From contig DIYS01000071.1 in NCBI GenBank assembly GCA_002429115.1, forward strand, positions 1 to 44,809: a stretch of 44,809 nucleotides of DNA. Reading direction: 5' to 3'. This document shows positions 18,101-26,055 of the stretch, piece after piece. The stretch comes from Saccharicrinis sp. UBA6048. Lineage in GTDB: Bacteria > Bacteroidota > Bacteroidia > Bacteroidales > Marinilabiliaceae. How positions within the stretch are numbered: the first letter of the stretch is position 1; each line of letters starts with the position of its first letter. A model generated the notes under the pieces. The model was not told the origin of the DNA. It made no database searches and worked only from the letters and a program-made list of their open reading frames with translations. The position numbers and the translations under genes are program-made.

Positions 18101-18544
18101 GATGGCTAAACCGTGTTCATGCTTATACACACGTGCTTTACCCATTAACACATAGGCATCATCTACCCAGGCATTAAATTCTTTTTTATTATAAAATTCG
18201 GTGGCATAAGCGTTTTTGCGCGAGCGCTTCTTCGGCTTTACCGTAATGGAGTGTTTTTTTATAAGTTTTTGACCCTTTTCAATGGCGCGATCCATATCGG
18301 CATCAGCTGTGCTTGCCACATCAGGGTCAGAGGCTTCGAATACGGGTAATACATTCGAATAGTCATTTTCGTATGATTCAATAATGGCTTTATCACCATT
18401 TTTAAAAGCTTCCCTGCCATTGAAATACACATTGTAATAGGCAGTCAGGTTGTGGTAATTTCGGCTGAGCCAGGTGTTTTTTTTAGTGCTACAGCCCCAA
18501 ATTGAAACGAGTATCAGCAGAAGACTTATTTTTCTAAGAATCAT
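15104..18544 (-). CDS. porW: T9SS-associated TPR lipoprotein PorW/SprE
   Basis: A 1146-residue lipoprotein (signal then WGCSTKKN, Cys18). After the lipobox the segment NTWLSRNYHNLTAYYNVYFNGREAFKNG is a hallmark of PorW/SprE. Tetratricopeptide-like helical pairs run from about 125 to 420 and again from about 585 to 780, separated by an acidic, disordered stretch at about 430-560 rich in E, D and K. The C-terminal third has an alpha/beta domain (about 800-915), a P/T/E-rich linker (about 925-1030) and a second similar domain (about 1035-1146). In Flavobacterium and Porphyromonas this protein is needed for T9SS secretion and links periplasmic and motor complexes. The gene lies on the porX strand, 192 bases upstream of it, with a repeat between. 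Confidence 0.88.
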   Translation of the reverse strand: MILRKISLLLILVSIWGCSTKKNTWLSRNYHNLTAYYNVYFNGREAFKNGDKAIIESYENDYSNVLPVFEASDPDVASTADADMDRAIEKGQKLIKKHSITVKPKKRSRKNAYATEFYNKKEFNAWVDDAYVLMGKARVYKHEHGLAIRTLQQVIRDFPDSESMYEALIWQARAYTNSGDYIGALAALESYDLGGNAPLNLYAEYMATYANLLIVQQKYTEAIVYMKNAATDEKRKHQRLRYNYILGQLYLINDQRQEAAEAFGYVAKSSTDYEMTFNAKVNQASIIYQNADIAEVKKQLHKLRKEKKNKDYLDRIYFAFGRVALQENNEPEALRNFKKSVNYSIDNNNQKGLSYRAAGEIYYDQMDYANAYFYYDSALTVINEDYERIDELKERHYGLSGLIDHLLTVQREDSLQRLADMSEPVLYAYLDDIIAQKEEEQQRLAKQQEEEQLDDAFFYQDSRSANNFGQTGKWYFYNQTSMGLGKMEFEKRWGKRKLEDNWRRKDKSTMAEEVNDDDPFDLPDDPFADASKEKKESKETAVQGNEDNNKTSVDIPTREQLLADIPLSPEMRKESDEKIEAALLEQGFVFMDRLENYPKAIEALEDLLARYPNAQSRDVALIALHNAYRLNNDEDGMLATKNRIEREFPDHRFVEYLNDPEFATKLLAKKSAQEKAYESTYEEFLFGRFENVIHQSSTAINAVDKDENKLINKYLLLRGLSYAKTGMSDPFSSDMETIIANDEQGEEAVLAQSLLEQLREGKTPVQGTLYASAPGIKTSTESSSPDAELGLEQIADFVYVDDEAYELIVMDILAEDMNRAIYNVANYNFSRYLLHDFEIKEIRLLDGSPALTVSGFANRVEAMDYFYGLRENPDFFNFRLFTDNIVVLSESNYNKFYLSGLVNDYKEFFAKYYLQHVEAEELDKVKGQASTNEVEVKEKLRVPKDILNKETDETPKEEQPVSDTNTTNLVSQPGETSKATQQTEVVEEKPQTTPIVETPVVEKEETKTAIAAETAVTEQTEPEKEASIFELNKEAAHNVYVIIKKTRIDYKKIQKLYQAHARNNIGSDAKVSLNDYGASYKMLQIESFSNAADALKFIDSVKKAQHLMRDIKTREHYIWAVTTENFAKIKNGEKMAEYEAFYNANY

Positions 18545-18818
18545 GAATGACTTAACGCATTAGGTTATAGTAATAATTGACTTCTATGTATTGAACAAGC
18601 ACTTTCAGTTTATCACATCTTTTGTCAATTGTCATTAGTTATCAGCTATAAAAGTATCTGTTTTCTTCGATACTTTTTATCATACTAAACTCTTATTTGG
18701 CAAAAATATTTCATTAATAAGCAAAAATAGCCCAGTAGAGCCAAAACAATTTTTAAATTTACGAATTATCGTATATATCGCTTATTGATTACAATCGCAA
18801 TTTGATAGAAGATCGACT

Positions 18819-20168
18819 ATGAAGATTAGTATTATTGAAGATGACAGGGTGTTTAACAAGCTTATTGAGCATACGTTAAAACTGAACCCGGATTATGAGG
18901 TGAGTACATATTTTAATGGTCGTGATTTTATCAAAGATCTGGGGGAGAATCCGGATGTGGTGACCCTTGACCTTGGCTTACCTGACTTTACGGGTAACGA
19001 GGTGCTGAAAAAGATAAAGCGATACAATCCGGATATTGAGGTCATTGTCATTTCCGGTCAGGATGATATCTCTACGGCTGTTCAGTTGTTGAAAGAAGGT
19101 GCGTATGACTACATCACCAAAGATGAGAATATAAAAGAGCGCCTGCTGCATGCCATCAATAATATTAAAACCCGCCAATCGCTTAAGGAGGAAATTACAC
19201 AGCTTAAAAGTGAGATCCGAAGCAAGTACGATTATAAAAATGCGATAATTGGTGATAGCCCGGCTATCAAAGCGGTCTATGCACTTATTGATAAGGCGGT
19301 CAATGTGCCAAATATTAACGTATCGGTTTATGGTGAAACGGGAACCGGTAAAGAATTAATTGCGAAGACCATCCATTATAATTCCCCTCGCAAGGATAAG
19401 CCTTTTATCGCTGTTAATATGGGAGCCATTCCCAGGGATTTGATCGAAAGTGAGTTGTTTGGTCACGAGAAAGGTGCCTTTACAGGAGCCATCAATACCA
19501 AGAAAGGTAAGTTTGAAGAGGCCGATGGCGGAACGGTATTTCTGGATGAGATTGGAGAAATGGATTTCAACCTGCAGGTCAAGCTTCTGCGGGTGTTGCA
19601 GGAACGCGAAATTACAAGAGTAGGGGGCAATGCAGTTATTAAAATCAATACCCGCATTATTACGGCGACCAATAAAGATTTGGCCGAAGAATCACGTAAA
19701 GGAAATTTCAGGGAAGACTTATACTATCGACTTTTGGGTTTGCCGATACACCTACCTGCATTGAAAGACCGGAATAAGGATGTGCTATTGCTGAGCAGCT
19801 TTTTTCTAAAGGCCTTCTGTAAAGAAAACAGCCTGAAGAAAATCGATATAACACAAAATGCAAAGAAGAAATTGCTGACTTACGATTTTCCGGGTAATGT
19901 GCGTGAGCTTAAGGCAGTTATTGAGCTGGGGGCTGTATTGACTAACAATAATACTATAGATGACGAACACATTGTGTTTAGCTCTACCCAGGGCGAAATG
20001 GAAATGTTTGGGCGTGAGATGACGCTGAAAGAATATACCGAATCAATTATCCGACACTTTCTGAAGAAGTACAATAATAATGTGTTGAAAGTGGCTGCTA
20101 AACTGGAAATCGGTAAATCAACCATCTACAACCTGATCAAAAGAGATAAAGAAGCGGAGTTGAATTAA
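18819..20168 (+). CDS. Sigma-54-dependent response regulator (NtrC family)
   Basis: A 449-residue transcription activator. Residues 1-118 form a receiver domain (EDD at 7-9, phospho-acceptor Asp51 in TLDLGLPD, Ser79, Lys101). After a short coiled linker comes an AAA+ domain: Walker A GETGTGKE (172-179), the sigma-54-contacting GAFTGA loop (219-224), Walker B VFLDEIGE (about 240-247) and the arginine-rich FREDLYYRL. The C-terminal Fis-type helix-turn-helix is NVLKVAAKLEIGKSTIYNLIKRD. All motifs needed for ATP-driven open-complex formation with RpoN are intact. No cognate histidine kinase is beside it. It diverges from porW across a 274-base gap in which I see no definite promoter, and a transglutaminase-like gene follows. 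Targets are unknown. Confidence 0.92.
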   Translation: MKISIIEDDRVFNKLIEHTLKLNPDYEVSTYFNGRDFIKDLGENPDVVTLDLGLPDFTGNEVLKKIKRYNPDIEVIVISGQDDISTAVQLLKEGAYDYITKDENIKERLLHAINNIKTRQSLKEEITQLKSEIRSKYDYKNAIIGDSPAIKAVYALIDKAVNVPNINVSVYGETGTGKELIAKTIHYNSPRKDKPFIAVNMGAIPRDLIESELFGHEKGAFTGAINTKKGKFEEADGGTVFLDEIGEMDFNLQVKLLRVLQEREITRVGGNAVIKINTRIITATNKDLAEESRKGNFREDLYYRLLGLPIHLPALKDRNKDVLLLSSFFLKAFCKENSLKKIDITQNAKKKLLTYDFPGNVRELKAVIELGAVLTNNNTIDDEHIVFSSTQGEMEMFGREMTLKEYTESIIRHFLKKYNNNVLKVAAKLEIGKSTIYNLIKRDKEAELN

Positions 20169-20174
20169 AGACTT

Positions 20175-20252
20175 TCCCGCTGATTACGCAGATAAGCGCA
20201 GAAAGTATCTGTGCTTTGTTTCCTTCAGCGAAAATCAGCGTTATCTGCGGGA
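20175..20252. repeat. Interspersed imperfect palindromic repeat
   Basis: The gap after the sigma-54 activator is almost filled by an imperfect inverted repeat. The left arm starts TCCCGCTGATTACGCAGATA, and the right arm read in reverse starts TCCCGCAGATAACGCTGATT. This 'cgctgattacgcagat' wording is a familiar interspersed intergenic repeat in Bacteroidota genomes (from memory). It may also work as a 3' hairpin. Confidence 0.6.
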
Positions 20253-20276
20253 GAATTAAAACAAAAGAATCTTATC

Positions 20277-21254
20277 ATGATGAAAAAGTTTCTGTTAACA
20301 CTTCTTTATTCTTATCTGTCACTGATATCGTGGGCGCAAATCGATCAACAAATCATCGATCAGGTGTCAGAGTATCCTGATTCTTTCAAATTATACGAAG
20401 AACTGAGCAATAAGATCAATGCAGACTTTCGCTCTGATGAAGAAAAAGCGGCAGCCATATATGTCTGGATGACGCAGAATATCGCCTATGATGTTAAAGC
20501 TTTTTTCTCAGGTCGGGCAGGTCGAACAGAAAGCTTCTCGTATCGGAATGAAGCCGAGAAGATTCAGAAGCTTTCGCAGATGCAACGTGAAATTGCCTTA
20601 ACAACCTTAAAGAAAAAGAAAGCAGTCTGCCAGGGTTATGCCGAACTTTACCGTGTGTTGTGCAGGGCCTGCGCCATAGAATGTGAGGTTGTAGCTGGCT
20701 ACACCAAAACCAACGAAATGGACATTGGCAATGAACGACTGAAAGTTGACCATGCCTGGAATGTAATCAAACTGGATGGTCAATGGTATGTTGTGGATGC
20801 CACATGGGGAGCCGGCTTTGTCGATTATAAGCGCAAGGCATTTGTACCAGCGTATACCGCGGTTTATTTTAAGCAATCAGCACAAACGAGTCAGCTACAG
20901 CGCTTCCCTGAAGATGATAAATGGAGCCTCACTGGAATCACTTTTAAGGAGTTTGTCAATCAGCCGATTTATTATCGAAGTTTTTTCACATCAGGCATTT
21001 CAAGTATATCACCTCAGAAGGGTACCATCACAAAAGCTAAAAAGGGAGTTATAAACGTCACGGTTAAAACCGTTAGAAAGCTGAGTGACTTTGCCTATCG
21101 TTTCAGCAATCAAAAGTATATGCATAAAGTAGAGGGACAGCAAAAGGAAGGAGAATTAATTTTCAACATCCCAGTAGATAATAATCGAAATGCGTATTTG
21201 TATATTATCACTGATTATGAAACATTAGTAACCTATAAATTACGACTCAAATAA
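20277..21254 (+). CDS. Secreted transglutaminase-like (TGc) domain protein
   Basis: A roughly 325-residue exported protein. The frame is open further upstream, but the ATG pair at 20277/20280 starts MKKFLLTLLYSYLSLISWAQ, a good signal peptide, while the upstream part reads through an intergenic repeat. The mature protein has a transglutaminase/protease-like core: AVCQGYAELYRVLC with the catalytic Cys, DHAWNVIKLDGQWY with the His and VDATWGAGFVD with the Asp, so the Cys-His-Asp triad is complete. The C-terminal part (about 230-325) looks beta-rich. Such proteins in Bacteroidota act outside the inner membrane, often as thiol peptidases; the substrate is unknown. It follows the sigma-54 activator but a repeat separates them, so co-transcription is uncertain. 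Confidence 0.85.
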   Translation: MMKKFLLTLLYSYLSLISWAQIDQQIIDQVSEYPDSFKLYEELSNKINADFRSDEEKAAAIYVWMTQNIAYDVKAFFSGRAGRTESFSYRNEAEKIQKLSQMQREIALTTLKKKKAVCQGYAELYRVLCRACAIECEVVAGYTKTNEMDIGNERLKVDHAWNVIKLDGQWYVVDATWGAGFVDYKRKAFVPAYTAVYFKQSAQTSQLQRFPEDDKWSLTGITFKEFVNQPIYYRSFFTSGISSISPQKGTITKAKKGVINVTVKTVRKLSDFAYRFSNQKYMHKVEGQQKEGELIFNIPVDNNRNAYLYIITDYETLVTYKLRLK

Positions 21255-21339
21255 CCGTTGAATACCCATGTGTTTTATCATTATCCTTTCAGTACACCAG
21301 CAGGAGCAATAATGCATTTAGGTTTTGCAACTTGATCAC

Positions 21340-21591
21340 TTGCGAGACCAACTTTAAGAACCACAATTCGGTCTCAACAAGTTGCAGGAAGAGTTTCACG
21401 AACCGATTATTGAACTTTACTACCTGCGAGAGCCATTTGCAGAAGCTCTCATCGAACTTTATAACCTGCAGGAAGGATTTTATAAATGGGTTATCGAACT
21501 TTACCACTTGCAGGAGCCATTTACAGAAGCTGATATTCGACTCAACAAGCTGCAGGAGCCACTTCAGTAATCTGTTATTGAACTTTACAAG
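21340..21591. repeat. 42-bp tandem repeat array, six full units
   Basis: Six consecutive units of exactly 42 bases begin at 21340, 21382, 21424, 21466, 21508 and 21550, with partial units on both flanks. Typical unit features are TTGCAGGAGCCATTT at the start and ATCGAACTTTACCAC or ATTCGACTCAACAAG at the end. Units are diverged but keep length without indels. Read on the plus strand they give a 14-residue motif (LQEPFxEAxIELYx) with stops in the first and last units; read on the minus strand all units are open. There is no spacer-repeat structure, so it is not CRISPR. Confidence 0.8.
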
Positions 21592-22137
21592 TGGTGAGAT
21601 GGCATCCATCAAATCAATAGTGTATATTACACAACGTATAAAGCGTTTAATGCCTGCAGGATGGAGCTTGTCAAAAAAACACCTGCATTTAACCCGTCTC
21701 ACCACTCATCTCTTACCTCTTTTAAATCCCTCCATCGTCCGTCATCGGTACTCTGTCAATCTTCTTTCTTCTGTCCAAATTGTAAAATGTCTTAAATCAC
21801 TCTATTTCCCAACCCGGTATCCCTCATCCTTTAAATTATCCGAAATCTGTCAAGCTGAATTCGTAGAATGAAAGATTGATAGCAGGCGAAAGCCGTATTG
21901 AGGGAATCCCGTTTTAGAAAATCTTACATTGCAGCTTTGCTGAAATGTTTTAGATATTCTTCATCGAATTGGCATTAAGACAAGGTCTAATGTCAATTTT
22001 GGGATAAGTTTTACTAATTTCGCAGTTTGAATAAAACAACCTAAAGATGGAAGTGATTCTTCGTGTATCAGTGAAATCTTCGGGAAAATTGAAATGAAAA
22101 GAATTGTGCACAAGTGGCACGAAGTCAATCTTATATC
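21592..22137. other. Gene-poor stretch upstream of leuS
   Basis: After the tandem array about 545 bases carry no gene that I can support. A TAATTTCG at 22015-22022 is one base off TAnnTTTG and could be the leuS promoter with a leader of about 110 bases. No T-box-like or other known leader motif was recognised. Confidence 0.35.
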
Positions 22138-24921
22138 ATGGAATACAATTTTAAAGAGTTAGAACAAAAGTGGCAAAAGCACTGGAGCGATAACAAAGTT
22201 TACAAAGTGGAAGTGGACAATAGTCGTCCGAAGTACTATGTGTTGGATATGTTCCCTTACCCATCCGGGGCGGGGCTGCACGTAGGTCATCCACTCGGTT
22301 ACATTGCTTCTGATATATACAGCCGCTACAAGCGTTTAAACGGTTTTAATGTGTTGCACCCGATGGGTTACGATGCATACGGACTGCCTGCTGAGCAATA
22401 TGCGATACAAACAGGACAGCATCCGGCAATCACTACAGAAAACAATCTGAACCGTTACCGCGAGCAACTCGATAAAATTGGTTTCTGTTACGATTGGGAT
22501 CGTGAAGTGAAGACTTGTGATCCAAAATATTACCATTGGACACAGTGGGCGTTTATCCAGATGTTTAACCACTATTACTGCAATCAAGCCAAGCAGGCCC
22601 GTCCAATTACTGAGTTGGTTGAGGTATTTGCAAAGACTGGTACCGAAGGGCTGGATTTAGCTTGCAGTGAAGAATTAGTATTTACAGCTGAGGAGTGGAA
22701 AACAAAAAGTGATAAAGAACAGCAAGAGATATTATTAAACTATCGTTTGGCTTATCTGGCGGATACCATGGTAAATTGGTGCCCGGCTCTGGGTACTGTT
22801 TTGGCCAACGATGAGGTGAAGGAAGGTTTGTCTGTTCGTGGCGGCCATCCGGTAGAGCAAAAAGTAATGCGCCAATGGTCGTTGCGTGTGTCTGCGTATG
22901 CCGAGCGCTTATTGAACGGCTTGGATAATGTGGATTGGAGCGATTCATTAAAAGAAATCCAGCGTAACTGGATCGGTCGTTCGGAAGGTGCTGAGATGAC
23001 TTTCAAGGCGAAAGATTCAGATGTGGAGATGGAAATCTTCACCACACGAGCTGATACGGTTTATGGAGTAACTTTTATGGTATTGGCACCAGAAAGTGAG
23101 TTGGTGGATCAGTTGACAACACTTGAGCAACGTGCTGCTGTTGATGCGTATATTGCAGAAACCAAGAAGCGCACCGAGCGCGAGCGCATGGCTGAGGTGA
23201 AAAAGGTGACTGGTGTATTTTCCGGAGCTTATGCGATCAATCCATTAACCAATGAAGAGATTCCGGTGTGGATCAGTGATTATGTATTGGCTGGTTACGG
23301 AACCGGAGCAATCATGGCGGTACCTGCGCACGATTCGCGTGACTTTGCTTTTGCGAAGCACTTCAACTTGCCGATTCGTCAGGTAGTGATTCCTGTTGGA
23401 GCAGAAGAAACCGACCCGATGACCTGGGAAGATTCAATCGATTCGAAAGAAGGAATAATGGTGAATTCAGGCATTATTAATGGTCTGGATGTAAAAGATG
23501 CCATCGCCAAAACAAAAGATTATATAGCTGAGAAGAATATTGGTAAAGTGAAGGTGAACTACCGCCTGCGCGATGCGATTTTCAGCCGTCAGCGTTATTG
23601 GGGTGAGCCATTCCCGGTATATTATAAAGACAATATGCCACAGATGTTGGATGAATCAAAATTACCATTGGAATTGCCTGAGATTGATAAATACTTGCCA
23701 ACTGAGCAGGGCGAGCCACCATTGGGTCGTGCCAAAGGTTGGGAAACAGAAGATGGCTATCCACTGGAATTAAATACCATGCCTGGTTTCGCAGGTTCAT
23801 CGGCGTATTACTTACGCTATATGGATCCGAAAAATGATAAGGCATTGGTTGGAAAAGAAGCCAACGAATACTGGCAGGATGTTGACCTTTATATAGGAGG
23901 AACCGAGCACGCCACTGGTCACCTGATCTATTCGCGCTTCTGGAACAAGTTCTTGTTCGATATTGGCGAGGTGATTAAAGACGAGCCTTACAAGAAGTTG
24001 ATTAACCAGGGAATGATCCAGGGACGTTCTAACTTTGTGTATCGTAAAAAAGGAACCAATACTTTTGTGTCTTACAACCTTCGCAAAGAGCACGATGTAC
24101 AGCCAATTCACGTAGATGTGAACATTGTTCGCAACGATGAGTTGGATATGGAAGCGTTTAAGAAATGGAGTCCTGATTATGCCAATGCTGAGTTTATTCT
24201 GGAAGATGGAAAATACATTTGTGGCTGGGCAGTTGAAAAGATGTCCAAGTCAATGTACAACGTGGTAAATCCTGATACCATCATAGCCGATTATGGCGCT
24301 GATACATTACGCTTGTACGAAATGTTCTTAGGACCATTGGAGCAATCAAAACCTTGGGATACGAACGGAATTGACGGGGTTCATAAATTCTTACGCAAAA
24401 CTTGGCGTTTATTCTATAAGGATGATAAATTCAATGTAAGTGATGAGAAAGCAACGCCTGACGAATTAAAAGTGTTGCACCGCACCATTAAGAAAATCAG
24501 TGAAGATGTGGAGCGTTTCTCATTCAATACTTGCGTGAGTGCCTTTATGATTTGTGTGAACGAATTAAACGACCTGAAGAGTAACAAGCGTGAGATTCTT
24601 GAGCCACTGATGGCTTTATTAACACCTTTTGCACCACACATGTGCGAAGAGTTATGGCACGCGTTGGGTAACACAACCACCGTATGTGATGCACAATGGC
24701 CTGAACTAAACGAAAGCTATTTGGTTGAATCATCAGTTACCTATCCGGTATCTTTCAATGGTAAGATGCGCTTTAAGATTGATTTACCAGCTGATATGAA
24801 CAACGCAGATATTGAAAAGTCTGTGATGGAGCATGAGTCAGCGGCCAAATGGTTAGAGGGTAAAACCGTTCGTAAGGTCATCATCGTACCAAAGAAAATT
24901 ATCAATATTGTAGTAGGCTAA
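22138..24921 (+). CDS. leuS: Leucyl-tRNA synthetase
   Basis: A 927-residue class I aminoacyl-tRNA synthetase charging tRNA-Leu. The start region reads MEYNFKELEQKWQKHW, typical of LeuRS; the frame is open from a GTG at 22114 but the ATG at 22138 matches the family. Signatures: PYPSGAGLHVGHPLGY with HVGH (48-51), the CP1 editing domain (about 220-430) with TRADTVYGVTFMVLAPE and GYGTGAIMAVPAHDSRD, RQRYWGEPFP, the YIGGTEHATGHLIYSRFW segment and KMSKS (701-705). A bacterial LeuRS is usually about 860 residues; the extra length includes an insert at about 145-200 that is common in Bacteroidota. A terminator follows. Confidence 0.97.
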   Translation: MEYNFKELEQKWQKHWSDNKVYKVEVDNSRPKYYVLDMFPYPSGAGLHVGHPLGYIASDIYSRYKRLNGFNVLHPMGYDAYGLPAEQYAIQTGQHPAITTENNLNRYREQLDKIGFCYDWDREVKTCDPKYYHWTQWAFIQMFNHYYCNQAKQARPITELVEVFAKTGTEGLDLACSEELVFTAEEWKTKSDKEQQEILLNYRLAYLADTMVNWCPALGTVLANDEVKEGLSVRGGHPVEQKVMRQWSLRVSAYAERLLNGLDNVDWSDSLKEIQRNWIGRSEGAEMTFKAKDSDVEMEIFTTRADTVYGVTFMVLAPESELVDQLTTLEQRAAVDAYIAETKKRTERERMAEVKKVTGVFSGAYAINPLTNEEIPVWISDYVLAGYGTGAIMAVPAHDSRDFAFAKHFNLPIRQVVIPVGAEETDPMTWEDSIDSKEGIMVNSGIINGLDVKDAIAKTKDYIAEKNIGKVKVNYRLRDAIFSRQRYWGEPFPVYYKDNMPQMLDESKLPLELPEIDKYLPTEQGEPPLGRAKGWETEDGYPLELNTMPGFAGSSAYYLRYMDPKNDKALVGKEANEYWQDVDLYIGGTEHATGHLIYSRFWNKFLFDIGEVIKDEPYKKLINQGMIQGRSNFVYRKKGTNTFVSYNLRKEHDVQPIHVDVNIVRNDELDMEAFKKWSPDYANAEFILEDGKYICGWAVEKMSKSMYNVVNPDTIIADYGADTLRLYEMFLGPLEQSKPWDTNGIDGVHKFLRKTWRLFYKDDKFNVSDEKATPDELKVLHRTIKKISEDVERFSFNTCVSAFMICVNELNDLKSNKREILEPLMALLTPFAPHMCEELWHALGNTTTVCDAQWPELNESYLVESSVTYPVSFNGKMRFKIDLPADMNNADIEKSVMEHESAAKWLEGKTVRKVIIVPKKIINIVVG

Positions 24922-25009
24922 AAATAGCTGGTAGCTGATAGCTTTTGGCTATTAGTTTTAACATGATTGATTAGAAGAGAGGCTATTAATTCTCTCTTGA
25001 TTATAAACT

Positions 25010-25045
25010 AAAAGCCTGCAAGATTTTGTTCTTGTGGGCTTTTTT
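25010..25045 (+). terminator. Intrinsic terminator after leuS
   Basis: A 14-bp stem (AAAAGCCTGCAAGA with TCTTGTGGGCTTTT, two G-U pairs) with a TTTTGT loop and a T-run, about 90 bases after the leuS stop. A smaller AGAGAG/CTCTCT hairpin lies just before it at about 24975-24997. Confidence 0.8.
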
Positions 25046-25056
25046 AAAGCTAATGT

Positions 25057-25140
25057 AGTGCCCCATCGCCTGATGGCACTTTCCCAAGGGGAAGATTGGG
25101 CAATTCTCCCCTTGGGGAGATACCCGGAGGGAGAGGGGGA
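25057..25140. repeat. GC-rich interspersed palindromic repeat
   Basis: Two adjacent hairpins: AGTGCC(CC)ATC with GATGGCACT (25057-25080), and CCAAGGGGAA with TTCTCCCCTTGG (25084-25115), followed by a purine-rich tail. Base composition is clearly more GC-rich than its surroundings. The wording 'ccccttggggaga...cggagggagaggggg' is a known type of intergenic repeat in Bacteroidota (from memory). Flanking AGCTGATAGCT-like words at about 24931-24950 and 25145-25172 belong to another such family. Confidence 0.6.
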
Positions 25141-25185
25141 GCTAATGCTATCAGCCAACAGCTGTCAGCTTTTAAAACAGAAACC

Positions 25186-26055
25186 ATGCAAAACAAAACA
25201 ACCATTTTAAAAGAACTCCGAAGCTATATCATGCTGACGATCGGTCTGGCTATCGGCACCTTGGGCTGGACGGCCTTTTTAATCCCTGCTAAAATTGTGG
25301 GTGGAGGATTAACCGGTATCGCCACCATTATTTATTTTATTGCAGGTTGGGATGTGGGTTTAACGTCCTTAATAATAAATATTGGATTGATTGTGTTGGC
25401 CATTCGTATACTTGGCGCATCGTTCGGTATAAAAACAATTTACTGCGTGCTTGTATTTTCAGGCTTGCTGTCCATTCTGCAACCCATGTTTGTTGAGCCG
25501 ATAGTGTCTGAAGTCATGATGAACGCCATTATTGGCGGCATGTTAGGAGGACTGGGTGCAGGAATTGTATTTGTGAATGGTGGGAGTACAGGTGGAATTG
25601 ACATTGTTGCGATGATCATCAACAAGTACAAAAATGTAAGTCTAGGACGATTGCTTTTAGGAATGGATGTAATAATTATATCCTCATCATTCTTCCTGGT
25701 TCAAAGTTCATCGATCGAAACGGTTGTGTATGGTTTTATGACCATGGCTATTCTGGCCTATACGGTTGATATGGTGATTTCGGGTAATAAGCAAACGGTT
25801 CAGTTTTTTATCATCTCCAGTAAACCGGATGAAATTCGTAAATCAGTAATCTTTGAAGCAGAACGTGGCTTGACTGTTTTGCACGGTAAAGGCGGATATT
25901 CAGGAGAAGACCGACAGGTGTTAATGGTGATTGCCCGTAAAAGTGAAACGCAGGAAATATTTAAGGTGATCAAACAAATCGATCCGGATGCTTTTATAAC
26001 CGTTGGTACGGTAATGGGGGTATATGGACAGGGTTTTGATAAAATTAAAATATAA
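25186..26055 (+). CDS. YitT family membrane protein
   Basis: A 289-residue inner-membrane protein. The frame extends upstream into a repeat; the ATG at 25186 (MQNKTTILKELRSYIMLTIG) gives the expected family start. About five hydrophobic segments occupy residues 15-190, including the conserved GTLGWTAFLIPAKIVGGGLTGIATIIYF and GLGAGIVFVNGGSTGGIDIVAMIINKY. A soluble DUF2179-type domain ends the protein (about 205-289: FFIISSKPDEIRKSV, RGLTVLHGKGGYSGEDRQVLM). The family is widespread in bacteria with unclear function, possibly transport. The gene stands alone between repeats; no good promoter was seen. Confidence 0.88.
   Translation: MQNKTTILKELRSYIMLTIGLAIGTLGWTAFLIPAKIVGGGLTGIATIIYFIAGWDVGLTSLIINIGLIVLAIRILGASFGIKTIYCVLVFSGLLSILQPMFVEPIVSEVMMNAIIGGMLGGLGAGIVFVNGGSTGGIDIVAMIINKYKNVSLGRLLLGMDVIIISSSFFLVQSSSIETVVYGFMTMAILAYTVDMVISGNKQTVQFFIISSKPDEIRKSVIFEAERGLTVLHGKGGYSGEDRQVLMVIARKSETQEIFKVIKQIDPDAFITVGTVMGVYGQGFDKIKI

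Noticed and set aside
20211..20276. N-terminal extension of the transglutaminase-like protein
   Set aside because: It would translate the palindromic repeat and hide the signal peptide.
21340..21591. CRISPR array
   Set aside because: Units are contiguous 42-bp copies without unique spacers and no cas gene is in the window.
22015..22137. T-box leader before leuS
   Set aside because: No specifier or TGGNACC-like core; T-boxes are not expected in this phylum.
22114..22137. Eight-codon N-terminal extension of leuS from GTG
   Set aside because: The ATG at 22138 matches the conserved LeuRS start and the extension has no family support.
25096..25185. N-terminal extension of the YitT protein
   Set aside because: It translates the GC-rich interspersed repeat; homologues begin near the ATG at 25186.
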